The notes below the pieces were generated by a model. The model had not been told where the DNA came from and did not search any database. It saw only the letters and a program-made list of their open reading frames with translations. 18,755 nt of DNA. It comes from Bacillota bacterium (GTDB taxonomy: Bacteria; Bacillota; Clostridia; Lachnospirales; Lachnospiraceae). Both the position numbers and the translations under genes were made by a program. Shown piece by piece: positions 8,694 to 15,518 of the stretch (its first letter is position 1; every line of letters starts with the position of its first letter). Where the stretch lies: the NCBI GenBank assembly GCA_023424995.1, contig JAFADH010000179.1:1-18755 (forward strand). Direction: 5' to 3'.

Positions 8694-9452
8694 TTATTTC
8701 AGAACGTCCTCCAGCGATATGGAAAAGTAAGTGCAGGCACCCTTGCCGACCTCGCCGGTTATCCACACCCGGCCTCCCAGGCTTTCGATCATTTTCTTTA
8801 CCAAAGCCAACCCCAGGCCGGTGCCCTCAAAGTCATCCGTGGAATGCATTCTTTGGAACATGCCAAAGAGATTCTCGGAAAATTTCATATCAAAGCCCAC
8901 ACCGTTGTCCCTGATATAAAAGACAGGGGAATTATCCGTATAACGGCAGCCCGCCGTAATGATGCCGGGATTCTTCCCCCGGGTAAATTTTATAGAGTTA
9001 GAAAGAATATTGGTAATAACCTGTTTGATCAAAAAACGGTCGCTCAATATATATGGGATCGGACCTTCGAACATCAACTGCAGGTGATTTCCCTGGCAGC
9101 CGCTTACAGTCAGCTCGTCGAAGACGGACCGGATCAGCTCCTTAAGATCCACCGGTTCCTTTATGGGCTCTATCTCCGCATATCTGGTATAGTCCAGAAG
9201 CTTATTGATCAGAGAAAGGGTATCATTGCAGATACTGCGTATATTTTCAATAAGCTCTACGCCGTTCTTGTCCACAGAAGCTCCGTAATCCTCCAGGAAA
9301 ATTCTTGCATATCCGTCGATGGCGCGGATAGGAGCCTTTATCTCATGGGAGATACTGGAGTTTAATATCTTTAATTCATTATTGTACTTTTTGGCATCGG
9401 CTGTTTTATTGTCAGGGTCGATGCTGTCATCATATCCTAGAATAATTATCAC
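8694..9452 (-). CDS. Histidine kinase lacking a sensor domain
   Basis: This 252-residue protein consists almost wholly of the kinase core. The dimerisation/phospho-acceptor box is SISHEIKAPIRAIDGY with H36. The ATP-binding domain shows the N box (ITNILSNSIKFT), G1 (IRDNGVGFD), the F box (LFGMFQRMH) and G2 (GTGLGLALVKKM). Only about 33 residues precede the H box and there is no transmembrane, PAS or GAF domain, so input must come through a partner or the cytoplasm. The frame opens with GTG overlapping the JAMM gene stop (GTGA), which implies translational coupling. The ribosome binding site for that GTG is weak, so the exact start is uncertain. Likely partners are the AraC-type regulator downstream or the lone receiver encoded at 11381. 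Confidence 0.88.
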   Translation of the reverse strand: MIIILGYDDSIDPDNKTADAKKYNNELKILNSSISHEIKAPIRAIDGYARIFLEDYGASVDKNGVELIENIRSICNDTLSLINKLLDYTRYAEIEPIKEPVDLKELIRSVFDELTVSGCQGNHLQLMFEGPIPYILSDRFLIKQVITNILSNSIKFTRGKNPGIITAGCRYTDNSPVFYIRDNGVGFDMKFSENLFGMFQRMHSTDDFEGTGLGLALVKKMIESLGGRVWITGEVGKGACTYFSISLEDVLK

Positions 9453-9862
9453 TCCATAATCTGCAGCTGGTCTGCCTTGGCAGTCCTGTCTTTTATATCA
9501 AAACTTTTAATTACCGGGTTATCCGTGTCTTGCAGGGAAACTATAACATAACTTAAATTCGGATCAAAAGCAAGACGGATATCCTCCTTGGAGGGTCTTG
9601 AGGGAGTGGAAGGGTGGCTGTGAAAATTACCGATCAGCTGGAGTTCTTCCTGCCGTATCTTGGATAAAGCATCAAATTGTTCCCTGATATCCATGGAGAA
9701 ATGCTCCGGGCTTTCATCTGTATTTTTTAAAAAATAGACCTGCTCTACGGTTTTTATATTATCTGCCGCCGTACCCGCAAGGAGTCCGCAGCTTTCATTC
9801 GGCAGGCCCTTCCTGCAATAGGCAAAGATCTGTTCAATCTGGCTTCGTTTAAATATAATCAT
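9449..9862 (-). CDS. JAMM/MPN+ metalloprotease (Mec+/QbsD/HcyD-like)
   Basis: This 137-residue zinc protease is of the bacterial JAMM family. The upstream catalytic glutamate is E23 in NESCGLLAG. The metal site is H81-S-H83-P, then S91 and D94 in SKED, the full H-x-H-P-x6-S-x2-D signature. Close bacterial relatives act on ubiquitin-like sulfur carriers: Mec+ frees cysteine from CysO, and QbsD trims QbsE to expose Gly-Gly. A carrier with extra residues after Gly-Gly (GGGR) is encoded at 12685-12891, which makes it the likely substrate. The gene is divergent from the sulfur operon and overlaps the kinase gene. The ribosome binding site is GAGG, about 14 bases before the ATG, rather distant. Confidence 0.88.
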   Translation of the reverse strand: MIIFKRSQIEQIFAYCRKGLPNESCGLLAGTAADNIKTVEQVYFLKNTDESPEHFSMDIREQFDALSKIRQEELQLIGNFHSHPSTPSRPSKEDIRLAFDPNLSYVIVSLQDTDNPVIKSFDIKDRTAKADQLQIME

Positions 9863-10088
9863 GTGATTATTTTACACCTCTTATGCGCTCTTTCTCTAAT
9901 TATTATACAGTAAATGATTATGTAGTAAAAATGGTTTTAATTATAATACCACTCATATGCCCATATGGGAATACTGCGATAAAACCTATATTAAGTTCTA
10001 TCTGTCAATCATAGATTGTTATTTAAAAAAGTCAATTTCTACAGAAAAAAACAAAAGATTCTCCGACAAAGAACAAAAGATATTCACA
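9863..10088. other. Divergent intergenic region between the JAMM and sulfite reductase genes
   Basis: This AT-rich stretch separates two divergent transcription units. It holds several TATAAT-like boxes on both strands, for example plus 9942-9947 and minus 9907-9902, without convincing -35 partners. A perfect 10-bp palindrome CCCATATGGG lies at 9960-9969, with GGGAATAC directly after, a possible repressor site. An open frame at 9957-10238 lacks a ribosome binding site and is crossed by the promoter at 10089. Confidence 0.4.
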
Positions 10089-10117
10089 TTGCCAGAAAAG
10101 ATGGGGCATTTTATAAT
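10089..10117 (+). promoter_or_regulatory. Sigma-A promoter of the sulfite reductase operon
   Basis: TTGCCA (10089-10094) and the consensus TATAAT (10112-10117) are separated by exactly 17 bases. Transcription would start near 10124, giving a leader of about 87 bases before the ATG at 10211. That leader contains an imperfect GC-rich hairpin (about 10152-10188) that could affect expression. Confidence 0.65.
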
Positions 10118-10210
10118 GACATTCATAGTTAAAAAACAAAATGTAAATTTCACACAATACCACCTCCGGCTTACAGCTGCGGTGTGTCATAGAGGGGCTG
10201 AAGAGATCTT

Positions 10211-11080
10211 ATGGATGAAAAGGTATATAAGGAGCTGAAAAAGGGCGGCTTCATGCGGCAGGTACAGGAAGGGAAATTCTCTCTGAGGCTGAGGGTCGCA
10301 GGAGGACAGTTAAAAGCCGATCAGACAGCAAAGATAAGTGAGATAGCGAATCGATACGGGCAGGGCTATATACATATGACCTCCAGACAGGGAATTGAAA
10401 TTCCCTTTATTGATTTTAAAGATATCGGCGCGGTAAAGGAGGAGCTGGCCAAAGCCGGACTGGAGCCCGGAGCCTGCGGACCGAGAGTCAGAACTATAAC
10501 AGCCTGTCAGGGCAGCGGGATCTGTACCAGCGGTCTGATCGAGACCAGCGGCCTGGCAAAGGAGCTGGATGCGAAATACTTTGCAAGGGAGCTTCCCCAC
10601 AAATTCAAAATCGGCATTACCGGATGCAAGAACAATTGTCTGAAGGCGGAAGAGAACGACCTTGGCATCAAGGGAGGCCTGCGTCCGGAGTGGACAAAAG
10701 AGAGCTGCACCTATTGCGGTGTCTGTGAAGCGGTCTGCCCGGCGAAATGCATCAAGGTGGATAAAGGGAAGCGTACCCTGGACTTTGATGAGAATCAATG
10801 TATTTACTGCGGGAAATGCGTGAAGTCCTGCCCTATGGACAGCTGGACAGGAGTCAGCGGTTATATCACCTTTTTCGGAGGGCTTTTCGGCAATACCATA
10901 GCCACCGGTGAGAGTCTGCTGCCGCTGATTACGGAGAAGGAGACGCTGCTTAAGGTGATAGATAAAACGATTGCATTTTTTAAGGAAAACGGAAAACCGG
11001 GAGAGCGTTTCGGGTTTACCGTTAAGAGGGTCGGAATCGATAAATTGAAGGAAGCATTAGAGGAGGCGATAAATGAATGA
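10211..11080 (+). CDS. Siroheme/ferredoxin-type sulfite (nitrite) reductase
   Basis: This 289-residue single-subunit reductase has an N-terminal ferredoxin-like half-domain with HMTSRQGIE (56-63; R59 is a typical siroheme-contact arginine). The siroheme-[4Fe-4S] ligand set follows: C99-x5-C105 in ACQGSGIC and C139-x3-C143 in GCKNNC. Two classical 4Fe-4S ferredoxin motifs are inserted at C166-x2-C169-x2-C172-x3-C176-P and C197-x2-C200-x2-C203-x3-C207-P. Organisation resembles AsrC and other small clostridial sulfite reductases. The predicted reaction is six-electron reduction of sulfite to sulfide with electrons from ferredoxin. No AsrA/AsrB electron partners are present. The tusA-like gene overlaps its end (ATGA). 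Nitrite as substrate cannot be excluded, but the sulfur genes around it favour sulfite. Confidence 0.9.
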   Translation: MDEKVYKELKKGGFMRQVQEGKFSLRLRVAGGQLKADQTAKISEIANRYGQGYIHMTSRQGIEIPFIDFKDIGAVKEELAKAGLEPGACGPRVRTITACQGSGICTSGLIETSGLAKELDAKYFARELPHKFKIGITGCKNNCLKAEENDLGIKGGLRPEWTKESCTYCGVCEAVCPAKCIKVDKGKRTLDFDENQCIYCGKCVKSCPMDSWTGVSGYITFFGGLFGNTIATGESLLPLITEKETLLKVIDKTIAFFKENGKPGERFGFTVKRVGIDKLKEALEEAINE

Positions 11081-11328
11081 GTGAAAGAAGACCGGACGGA
11101 TTCGTTGATATAACGGATGTAGTCTGCCCGATTACCTTTGTTAAGACCAAGGTGGCCCTGGAAGAGCTGGAGAAGGGACAGATCCTGGAGATCAGACTGA
11201 ACGGCGGGGAGCCCGTACAGAATGTTCCCAGAAGCTTAAAGGACGAAAAGCATAAGATCATTAGTCTGGAAGATAATAATGACGGTACGTATACCATCGA
11301 GGTGATCAAGGAAGGGCTGTCCGATTGA
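11077..11328 (+). CDS. TusA/SirA-like sulfur-transfer protein
   Basis: This 83-residue protein of the TusA fold has the expected N-terminal motif VVCPITFVKTKVALEEL. C17 is the persulfide-carrying cysteine, and the usual C-P-x-P appears here as C-P-I-T. Relatives pass sulfane sulfur between enzymes by persulfide exchange. Its start overlaps the end of the sulfite reductase gene by four bases, suggesting translational coupling and stoichiometric production. In this setting it probably accepts or relays the sulfur produced from sulfite toward the carrier/adenylyltransferase pair. The direct partner is inference. Confidence 0.87.
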   Translation: MSERRPDGFVDITDVVCPITFVKTKVALEELEKGQILEIRLNGGEPVQNVPRSLKDEKHKIISLEDNNDGTYTIEVIKEGLSD

Positions 11329-11380
11329 TCCATAATCCGGAAGAATGAAGATCGGGGAATAATAGCGAAAGGGGATTGTA

Positions 11381-11794
11381 ATGCAGGAAATCAAAGTTCT
11401 AATCGTAGAAGAGTATAAATATATTGCCGACTTAAACGTACTTGAATTGAAACGCGGAGGCTTCCTTGTCAAGAGCCAGTTTGTTAGCAGTGAGGAGTCC
11501 ATGATTCATGCCTTGGAGCAAAAGTGGGATATTATATTATCTGACAATTCTACTCCGCATTTTAATGCAATTCAGGCTTTGTTTACCAGAAACCGGATAG
11601 CGCCTCAGACGCCGTTTATCATAGTTTCTGAAGACGTCTCACCGGAAAGTATCAAATTTGCTATAAAAAATGGCTGTTGTGCCTATCTGCTGAAGGAAAA
11701 TCTGCACCAGCTTGCAATACTGGTGAGAAATATAGTGAACAGAAATGTTGAGAAGATCACACCGACGAAATATTCCATGGCAAGGAATGATTAG
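11381..11794 (+). CDS. Stand-alone receiver (CheY-like) domain protein
   Basis: This 137-residue protein is a single receiver domain with no output domain. D55 in IILSDNSTP is the likely phospho-acceptor, S83 in FIIVSED the switch residue and K105 in YLLKEN the conserved lysine. The usual Asp-Asp metal pair is E10-E11. The pattern LLKEN resembles receivers attached to hybrid or PAS-type kinases. AAAGGGG lies about six bases before the ATG. It is embedded between tusA-like and thiF-like genes, which is odd for a regulator. It may be phosphorylated by the sensor-less kinase at 8694-9452, or act by protein contact with the sulfur enzymes. Both are inference. Confidence 0.85.
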   Translation: MQEIKVLIVEEYKYIADLNVLELKRGGFLVKSQFVSSEESMIHALEQKWDIILSDNSTPHFNAIQALFTRNRIAPQTPFIIVSEDVSPESIKFAIKNGCCAYLLKENLHQLAILVRNIVNRNVEKITPTKYSMARND

Positions 11795-11809
11795 TGAATG
11801 GAGGCATCT

Positions 11810-12631
11810 ATGAATTTTACCAATACTCAGCTTGAGCGTTATTCAAGGCATATTATTTTGGAGGATATCGGCGTCAGGGGACAGAAAAAGCTTTTGAACA
11901 GCAAGGTACTTATCATCGGCGCGGGAGGACTCGGGGCACCGGCAGCCCTTTATCTGGGGGCGGCCGGTGTGGGGACCATAGGCCTGGCGGACGGAGATAT
12001 TGTTGACCTGTCCAACCTCCAGCGCCAGATTATCCATACCATTGCGGATATTGATAAGCCTAAGGTGCTTTCCGGCAAGGAGAGCATCCGGGCAATCAAT
12101 AGTGATGTGAATGTGATTACCTATCAGGAACGGGCTGCGGCAGATAACATCAGGGATATCATCAAGGATCAGGATTATGATTTTATACTGGACGGAACGG
12201 ATAATTTTCCGGTAAAGTTTTTAATCAACGATGCCTGCGTCATGTTAAAAAAGCCCTTTTCCCATGCGGGGATCATAAGATTTCAGGGGCAGACCATGAC
12301 CTATGTTCCCGGGGAAGGTCCCTGTTACCGCTGTGTATTCAAGAATCCTCCTCCGCCGGATGCTGTTCCGACCTGCAGGCAGGCCGGCGTATTAGGGGTT
12401 ATGGGAGGGGTTATCGGCACCATCCAGGCAACGGAGGCTATAAAATATATAACGGGTGTCGGAGAGCTGCTGACCGGATATCTTTTGACCTATGATGCAA
12501 AAAAGATGCTGTTCCGCAAGGTGAAGCTTCCGGGAGATAAGAACTGTGCAATATGCGGTGAGAAGCCCTCGATTCATGAGCTTATTGATTATGAAGCGGC
12601 GGCCTGCAGTATTACAGGCAGCAGTAACTAA
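11810..12631 (+). CDS. MoeB/ThiF/HesA-family adenylyltransferase
   Basis: This 273-residue E1-like enzyme activates the C-terminal glycine of a ubiquitin-like sulfur carrier as an acyl-adenylate. The nucleotide-binding loop is G37-A-G-G-L-G42, followed by acidic D61/D63 and NLQRQ (69-73, the conserved arginine finger region), then DGTDN (128-132). The zinc site is C172-x2-C175 plus CAIC near the C terminus. C189 in TCRQAG matches the region of the sulfur-transfer cysteine. No rhodanese domain is fused, so sulfur must come from another protein such as the TusA-like one. I chose ATG 11810 because GGAGG lies five bases upstream; an in-frame ATG at 11798 has no such signal. The cognate carrier is encoded 53 bases downstream. 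Confidence 0.92.
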   Translation: MNFTNTQLERYSRHIILEDIGVRGQKKLLNSKVLIIGAGGLGAPAALYLGAAGVGTIGLADGDIVDLSNLQRQIIHTIADIDKPKVLSGKESIRAINSDVNVITYQERAAADNIRDIIKDQDYDFILDGTDNFPVKFLINDACVMLKKPFSHAGIIRFQGQTMTYVPGEGPCYRCVFKNPPPPDAVPTCRQAGVLGVMGGVIGTIQATEAIKYITGVGELLTGYLLTYDAKKMLFRKVKLPGDKNCAICGEKPSIHELIDYEAAACSITGSSN

Positions 12632-12684
12632 ACTATACCGGATAAGACATGGCGATCAAGCCGGATACAGAAAGGAGTCATAAG

Positions 12685-12891
12685 ATGACAATATTATTAA
12701 ATGGCAAAGAGACCGTATTTGACGGAGAGCTTACCATCCAGGAGCTGCTGGAGCAGGGATATGTGGAAATGCAGGAATATGTGACGGTGCAGGTTAATGA
12801 TGATATTATATCCCGTACAGATTACCCTGCTCACGTGATAAGGGATAAGGATATCGTGGAATGCCTTTACTATATGGGCGGGGGCCGGTAA
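12685..12891 (+). CDS. ThiS/MoaD-like sulfur carrier ending in GGGR
   Basis: This 68-residue beta-grasp protein begins MTILLNGKE. The body IQELLEQ...VTVQVNDDII...DIVECLYYMGGGR follows the ThiS pattern, with the hallmark C-terminal glycines preceded by YYM. Unlike ThiS or MoaD, which end in Gly-Gly, it has extra residues after the first Gly pair (Gly-Arg, or Arg alone after a Gly-Gly-Gly), so it probably needs trimming before adenylation. A JAMM protease is encoded nearby at 9449-9862. AAAGGAG lies seven bases before ATG 12685; the longer frame from 12649 lacks a ribosome site. It would carry sulfide as a C-terminal thiocarboxylate. The acceptor pathway (cysteine, homocysteine or other) is not shown here. 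Confidence 0.88.
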   Translation: MTILLNGKETVFDGELTIQELLEQGYVEMQEYVTVQVNDDIISRTDYPAHVIRDKDIVECLYYMGGGR

Positions 12892-12947
12892 AGCCGGATA
12901 AAATTTATCAGTCACCAGGAATTTATTTATGAAACCCGCAGGTGCGG
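12892..12947 (+). other. Gap after the sulfur carrier gene
   Basis: A small GC-rich inverted sequence (AACC-C-GC / GCGGTT, 12933-12949) precedes TTTTTT at 12955-12960 and might act as a weak attenuating terminator for the upstream block. It overlaps the next promoter's -35, so either reading is possible. Confidence 0.3.
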
Positions 12948-12976
12948 TTGACACTTTTTTAGTAAGGACCTACAAT
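12948..12976 (+). promoter_or_regulatory. Strong sigma-A promoter of the transport/desulfinase operon
   Basis: Consensus TTGACA (12948-12953) and TACAAT (12971-12976) are separated by 17 bases. Transcription would start near 12983, about 276 bases before the lipoprotein gene, which would split the sulfur locus into two units. Confidence 0.75.
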
Positions 12977-12982
12977 AAGCCG

Positions 12983-13258
12983 CATAAGTTTTCCGGCAGC
13001 AATGACTGATAACAGAAACGGAGGAGATTACGAGGAGTGACGGAAGGGTTTGACCGGAGATAAACTCATGTCTGAATACATATATATTATATATGAATTA
13101 TATGCATGATGAATTGGAGCCGTACAAGGATGCTGATTAAGGAGGTAAAGAGGGAAAGATTATTTTTGATGAAACAGGAAGGCCGTCTGCGGCCGGGACT
13201 TTATGGAATGGTAAAAGTATAATCGGTTACATTACAAAACGAAAGGAGATACACAACG
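12983..13258 (+). promoter_or_regulatory. Long untranslated leader with palindrome, function unknown
   Basis: This leader contains a 17-base AT palindrome CATATATATTATATATG (13079-13095), a small GC stem GGCCG/CGGCC with TCTG loop (about 13180-13193), a good ribosome site TAAGGAGGT (13138-13146) not followed by a clear gene, and short frames. One such frame, 13130-13222, would encode about 30 residues. I recognise no S-box, T-box or other known riboswitch consensus. The real ribosome site of the next gene is AAAGGAG about ten bases before ATG 13259. Confidence 0.4.
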
Positions 13259-14449
13259 ATGAAAAGAAAAATATGGATAAGCATGCTATTGATAATAGCT
13301 TTCGCTGTCACAGGCTGCAATAAAGAAGCTGCGGATACGCCGCCTGCGGCGGTTTCCCCTACAACGGAGCCGGCAGATGACACGGATATAACAGCAACGG
13401 AGGCTCCGGAGGACGAAACAGCTGCGACACCGGAACAGATAACGGCAAAGGAATTGCTTACGAGACATGTAAATGCGGATGATGTCATTACGGAAGCTGT
13501 GATCAATGAATTAATTGCCGAGTTGAAGAGTTACTATCAGTTTGAAGAACTGAAGGATTTTAAGATTGCCTCGGGAGAATGGGTATATGTAGCGGATGGG
13601 AAAGGCTGGCTGGACGCTTTGTATTCGGACAACGGCACAGCCGTGACGGTGGTGGAAGGCACCATCGGCAACGAAGCACAGCTGATGGAGCGCGGGGAGC
13701 TTCATGCTTCCAGCAGAATGCTGTATCCGTATCTGCTGTATAAATCACAGGGCGCCAATATCAGTGCAATTAATTTGTCTGAAGATCCGGCAACGCAGAT
13801 TGTAACGATCCTGGTAGATGCCAAGTCGGATATTGATTCTATCGATGATCTGCTTGGGAAGAATATCGGCAGCTGGAATGCGGGATGCCAGTATGTAGCC
13901 TTATTGGAGCAGACGGAAAACCTCGGCTGGAAGGAAGGTCAGGACTGGACCTATGTAAATGTTGCCCAGGACGGGTTAAAGACAGCCCTGCTGGCAGGCG
14001 AACTGGACGCCATATCCGTACATCCGCTTGTAAGCTTTAATTCAAGCATTATCGACAGCTCCTTAAGGGAAGTAGGGAACGCACTGGAAGACGGTACATA
14101 TCAAAACTGCGGCGGAGCGTCGGTGTACTTTTCTCCCACGGAATTTGCGCAGAGCAATGTGAATATCCTGAAGGCGTTCTTAAAGCTGCGTGAAGCGGTT
14201 GCGGCATATATTCTGGACAATAAGGAAGAAGCTGCCGCCGTTGTAGAGAGCATCACCCGTACTCCTGCCGAAAACACCATATTCTGGTGGGAACGTTCCA
14301 AGGAGACCTTCTTCACATCCAACGACACCCTGGAAAATCTTAAAACAGAAACAGGTGAATACCAGAACTGGCTGGTGGAGCACGAGATAATAGCTCCCGC
14401 CAATGCCATCGATGCGGAAGATTTTTATTTAAGCACATATTTTGAATGA
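13259..14449 (+). CDS. ABC transporter substrate-binding lipoprotein (sulfonate/nitrate type)
   Basis: This 396-residue extracellular solute receptor starts with a lipoprotein signal peptide: KRK, a hydrophobic stretch, then VTGC with C20 as the lipidation site. An Ala/Thr/Glu/Pro-rich linker (about 22-60) follows. The rest has the two-lobe layout of the NMT1/SsuA/TauA group: GEWVYVADGKGWLDAL at the first lobe, LMERGELHASSRM (ligand-sensing helix), DSIDDLLGKNIGS, and WTYVNVAQDGLKTALLAGELDAISVHP. It is the only exported protein of the operon and supplies substrate to the permease and ATPase encoded downstream. The ligand is not visible from sequence; an organosulfur compound fits the neighbours. 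Its last codons overlap the upstream ATG of the next frame. Confidence 0.88.
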   Translation: MKRKIWISMLLIIAFAVTGCNKEAADTPPAAVSPTTEPADDTDITATEAPEDETAATPEQITAKELLTRHVNADDVITEAVINELIAELKSYYQFEELKDFKIASGEWVYVADGKGWLDALYSDNGTAVTVVEGTIGNEAQLMERGELHASSRMLYPYLLYKSQGANISAINLSEDPATQIVTILVDAKSDIDSIDDLLGKNIGSWNAGCQYVALLEQTENLGWKEGQDWTYVNVAQDGLKTALLAGELDAISVHPLVSFNSSIIDSSLREVGNALEDGTYQNCGGASVYFSPTEFAQSNVNILKAFLKLREAVAAYILDNKEEAAAVVESITRTPAENTIFWWERSKETFFTSNDTLENLKTETGEYQNWLVEHEIIAPANAIDAEDFYLSTYFE

Positions 14450-14463
14450 TAGGAGATGATAAT

Positions 14464-15504
14464 TTGGCAGAAAAAAGTATCAGCAGAGAAATATATTATA
14501 CCATATGCCCCGTAGGCAATGCTTCCTATATTGCCGCCAACAGAGGATTTTTGAAGGAAGGGCTGGGCCGGCTGGGAGTGACGCCGGTACGTCTTCAGAC
14601 ACTGCCGCAGGATCAATGGCAGGCGCATTTTAATTACAAGAATGGCCGGTTATTCCGGGAAGGGGGGAATACGCCTCCCCTGTGGGCAAAGTCCAACGGA
14701 ACGGAGGTCGTCCTGATCGGACTGAAGCTGCTGCAGCAAAGGCAGGTGGTTTTAGCCAGGGCCGATTCCCCCATTACATCCCCCGATCATATCCGGGGAG
14801 CGAAGATCGCCATACCCGCCCATCCCAATGCGCTGATTGATTTTCACAAGGCTTCGGCGGAGCAGGCCTTTGAATTATTGTTAGCGGCCAGAGGGATATC
14901 GAAGGAAGACGTAACCTTTGTAGACCTTGAGGATGAGGGTGATTACCTGTCGGTTCATAAGGATAATGCGGATAAGGCCAGAGAGATCAGTGTAGAGCGG
15001 AAGGCTCTCGATAACGGAGAGGCCGATGTTATATTCGTAAAGCTGTCCCTTGTGCAGAAGCTGTTAGATACCGGCAGATACAAGGTTGTCTTTGACCTGG
15101 GGGCGAACCGCAGCCAGCTGTCGCCCATCAATAATGAATATCCCAATACCCTGACAGTCAGCAGGAAGCTGGCGGAAGAGGAACCCGAGGTGGTGGTCGA
15201 ATATGTAAAGCAGACACTGCTTGCGGCAGAATGGGCGGCCGGGCACCGGATCGAAGCCGAGAGACTGCTTGCGGAACAGACCTATGGGACTCTATGGCAA
15301 TACCAGAATTCTTATGATAAGGATTTTTATAAGCAGCTGGCACCGGATCTGTCGGAGGAAAGCCTGCGGGCGCTGGAGAGCAGAGCAAGATTTTTATACG
15401 ACAGAGGCTATCTGAATAAGCCTGTGGATGTCTATGAGTGGACCGACGATTATTTCCTTAAGACGGCGATTAAGGAAATTGAAAGGGAACGAAGCAATAA
15501 TTAA
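14464..15504 (+). CDS. DszB-like sulfinate desulfinase, copy A
   Basis: This 346-residue cytoplasmic protein is related to 2'-hydroxybiphenyl-2-sulfinate desulfinase (DszB), a solute-receptor-fold enzyme that cleaves aryl sulfinates to sulfite. It matches DszB, as I recall it, along its whole length. YTICPVGN carries C15 (DszB Cys27), AHFNY carries H55 (His60), and LFREGG carries R65-E-G67-G68 (Arg70, Gly73), with the same ten-residue His-Arg spacing. GNTPPLW, ADSPIT and the C-terminal tryptophan/FL region also align. There is no signal peptide, which argues against a transporter role. I chose TTG 14464 because AGGAG lies eight bases upstream and copy B also begins M-A; the ATG at 14446 overlaps the previous stop without a ribosome site. 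The substrate is unknown. Confidence 0.75.
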   Translation: MAEKSISREIYYTICPVGNASYIAANRGFLKEGLGRLGVTPVRLQTLPQDQWQAHFNYKNGRLFREGGNTPPLWAKSNGTEVVLIGLKLLQQRQVVLARADSPITSPDHIRGAKIAIPAHPNALIDFHKASAEQAFELLLAARGISKEDVTFVDLEDEGDYLSVHKDNADKAREISVERKALDNGEADVIFVKLSLVQKLLDTGRYKVVFDLGANRSQLSPINNEYPNTLTVSRKLAEEEPEVVVEYVKQTLLAAEWAAGHRIEAERLLAEQTYGTLWQYQNSYDKDFYKQLAPDLSEESLRALESRARFLYDRGYLNKPVDVYEWTDDYFLKTAIKEIERERSNN

Positions 15505-15518
15505 AAGAGAGGTATGAA

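Noticed and set aside
9957..10238. 93-codon frame upstream of the sulfite reductase gene
   Set aside because: It has no ribosome site, a consensus promoter (10089-10117) runs through it, and it overlaps the true start of the reductase gene.
12983..13258. S-box or T-box riboswitch in the leader
   Set aside because: None of the conserved core sequences of either class is present.
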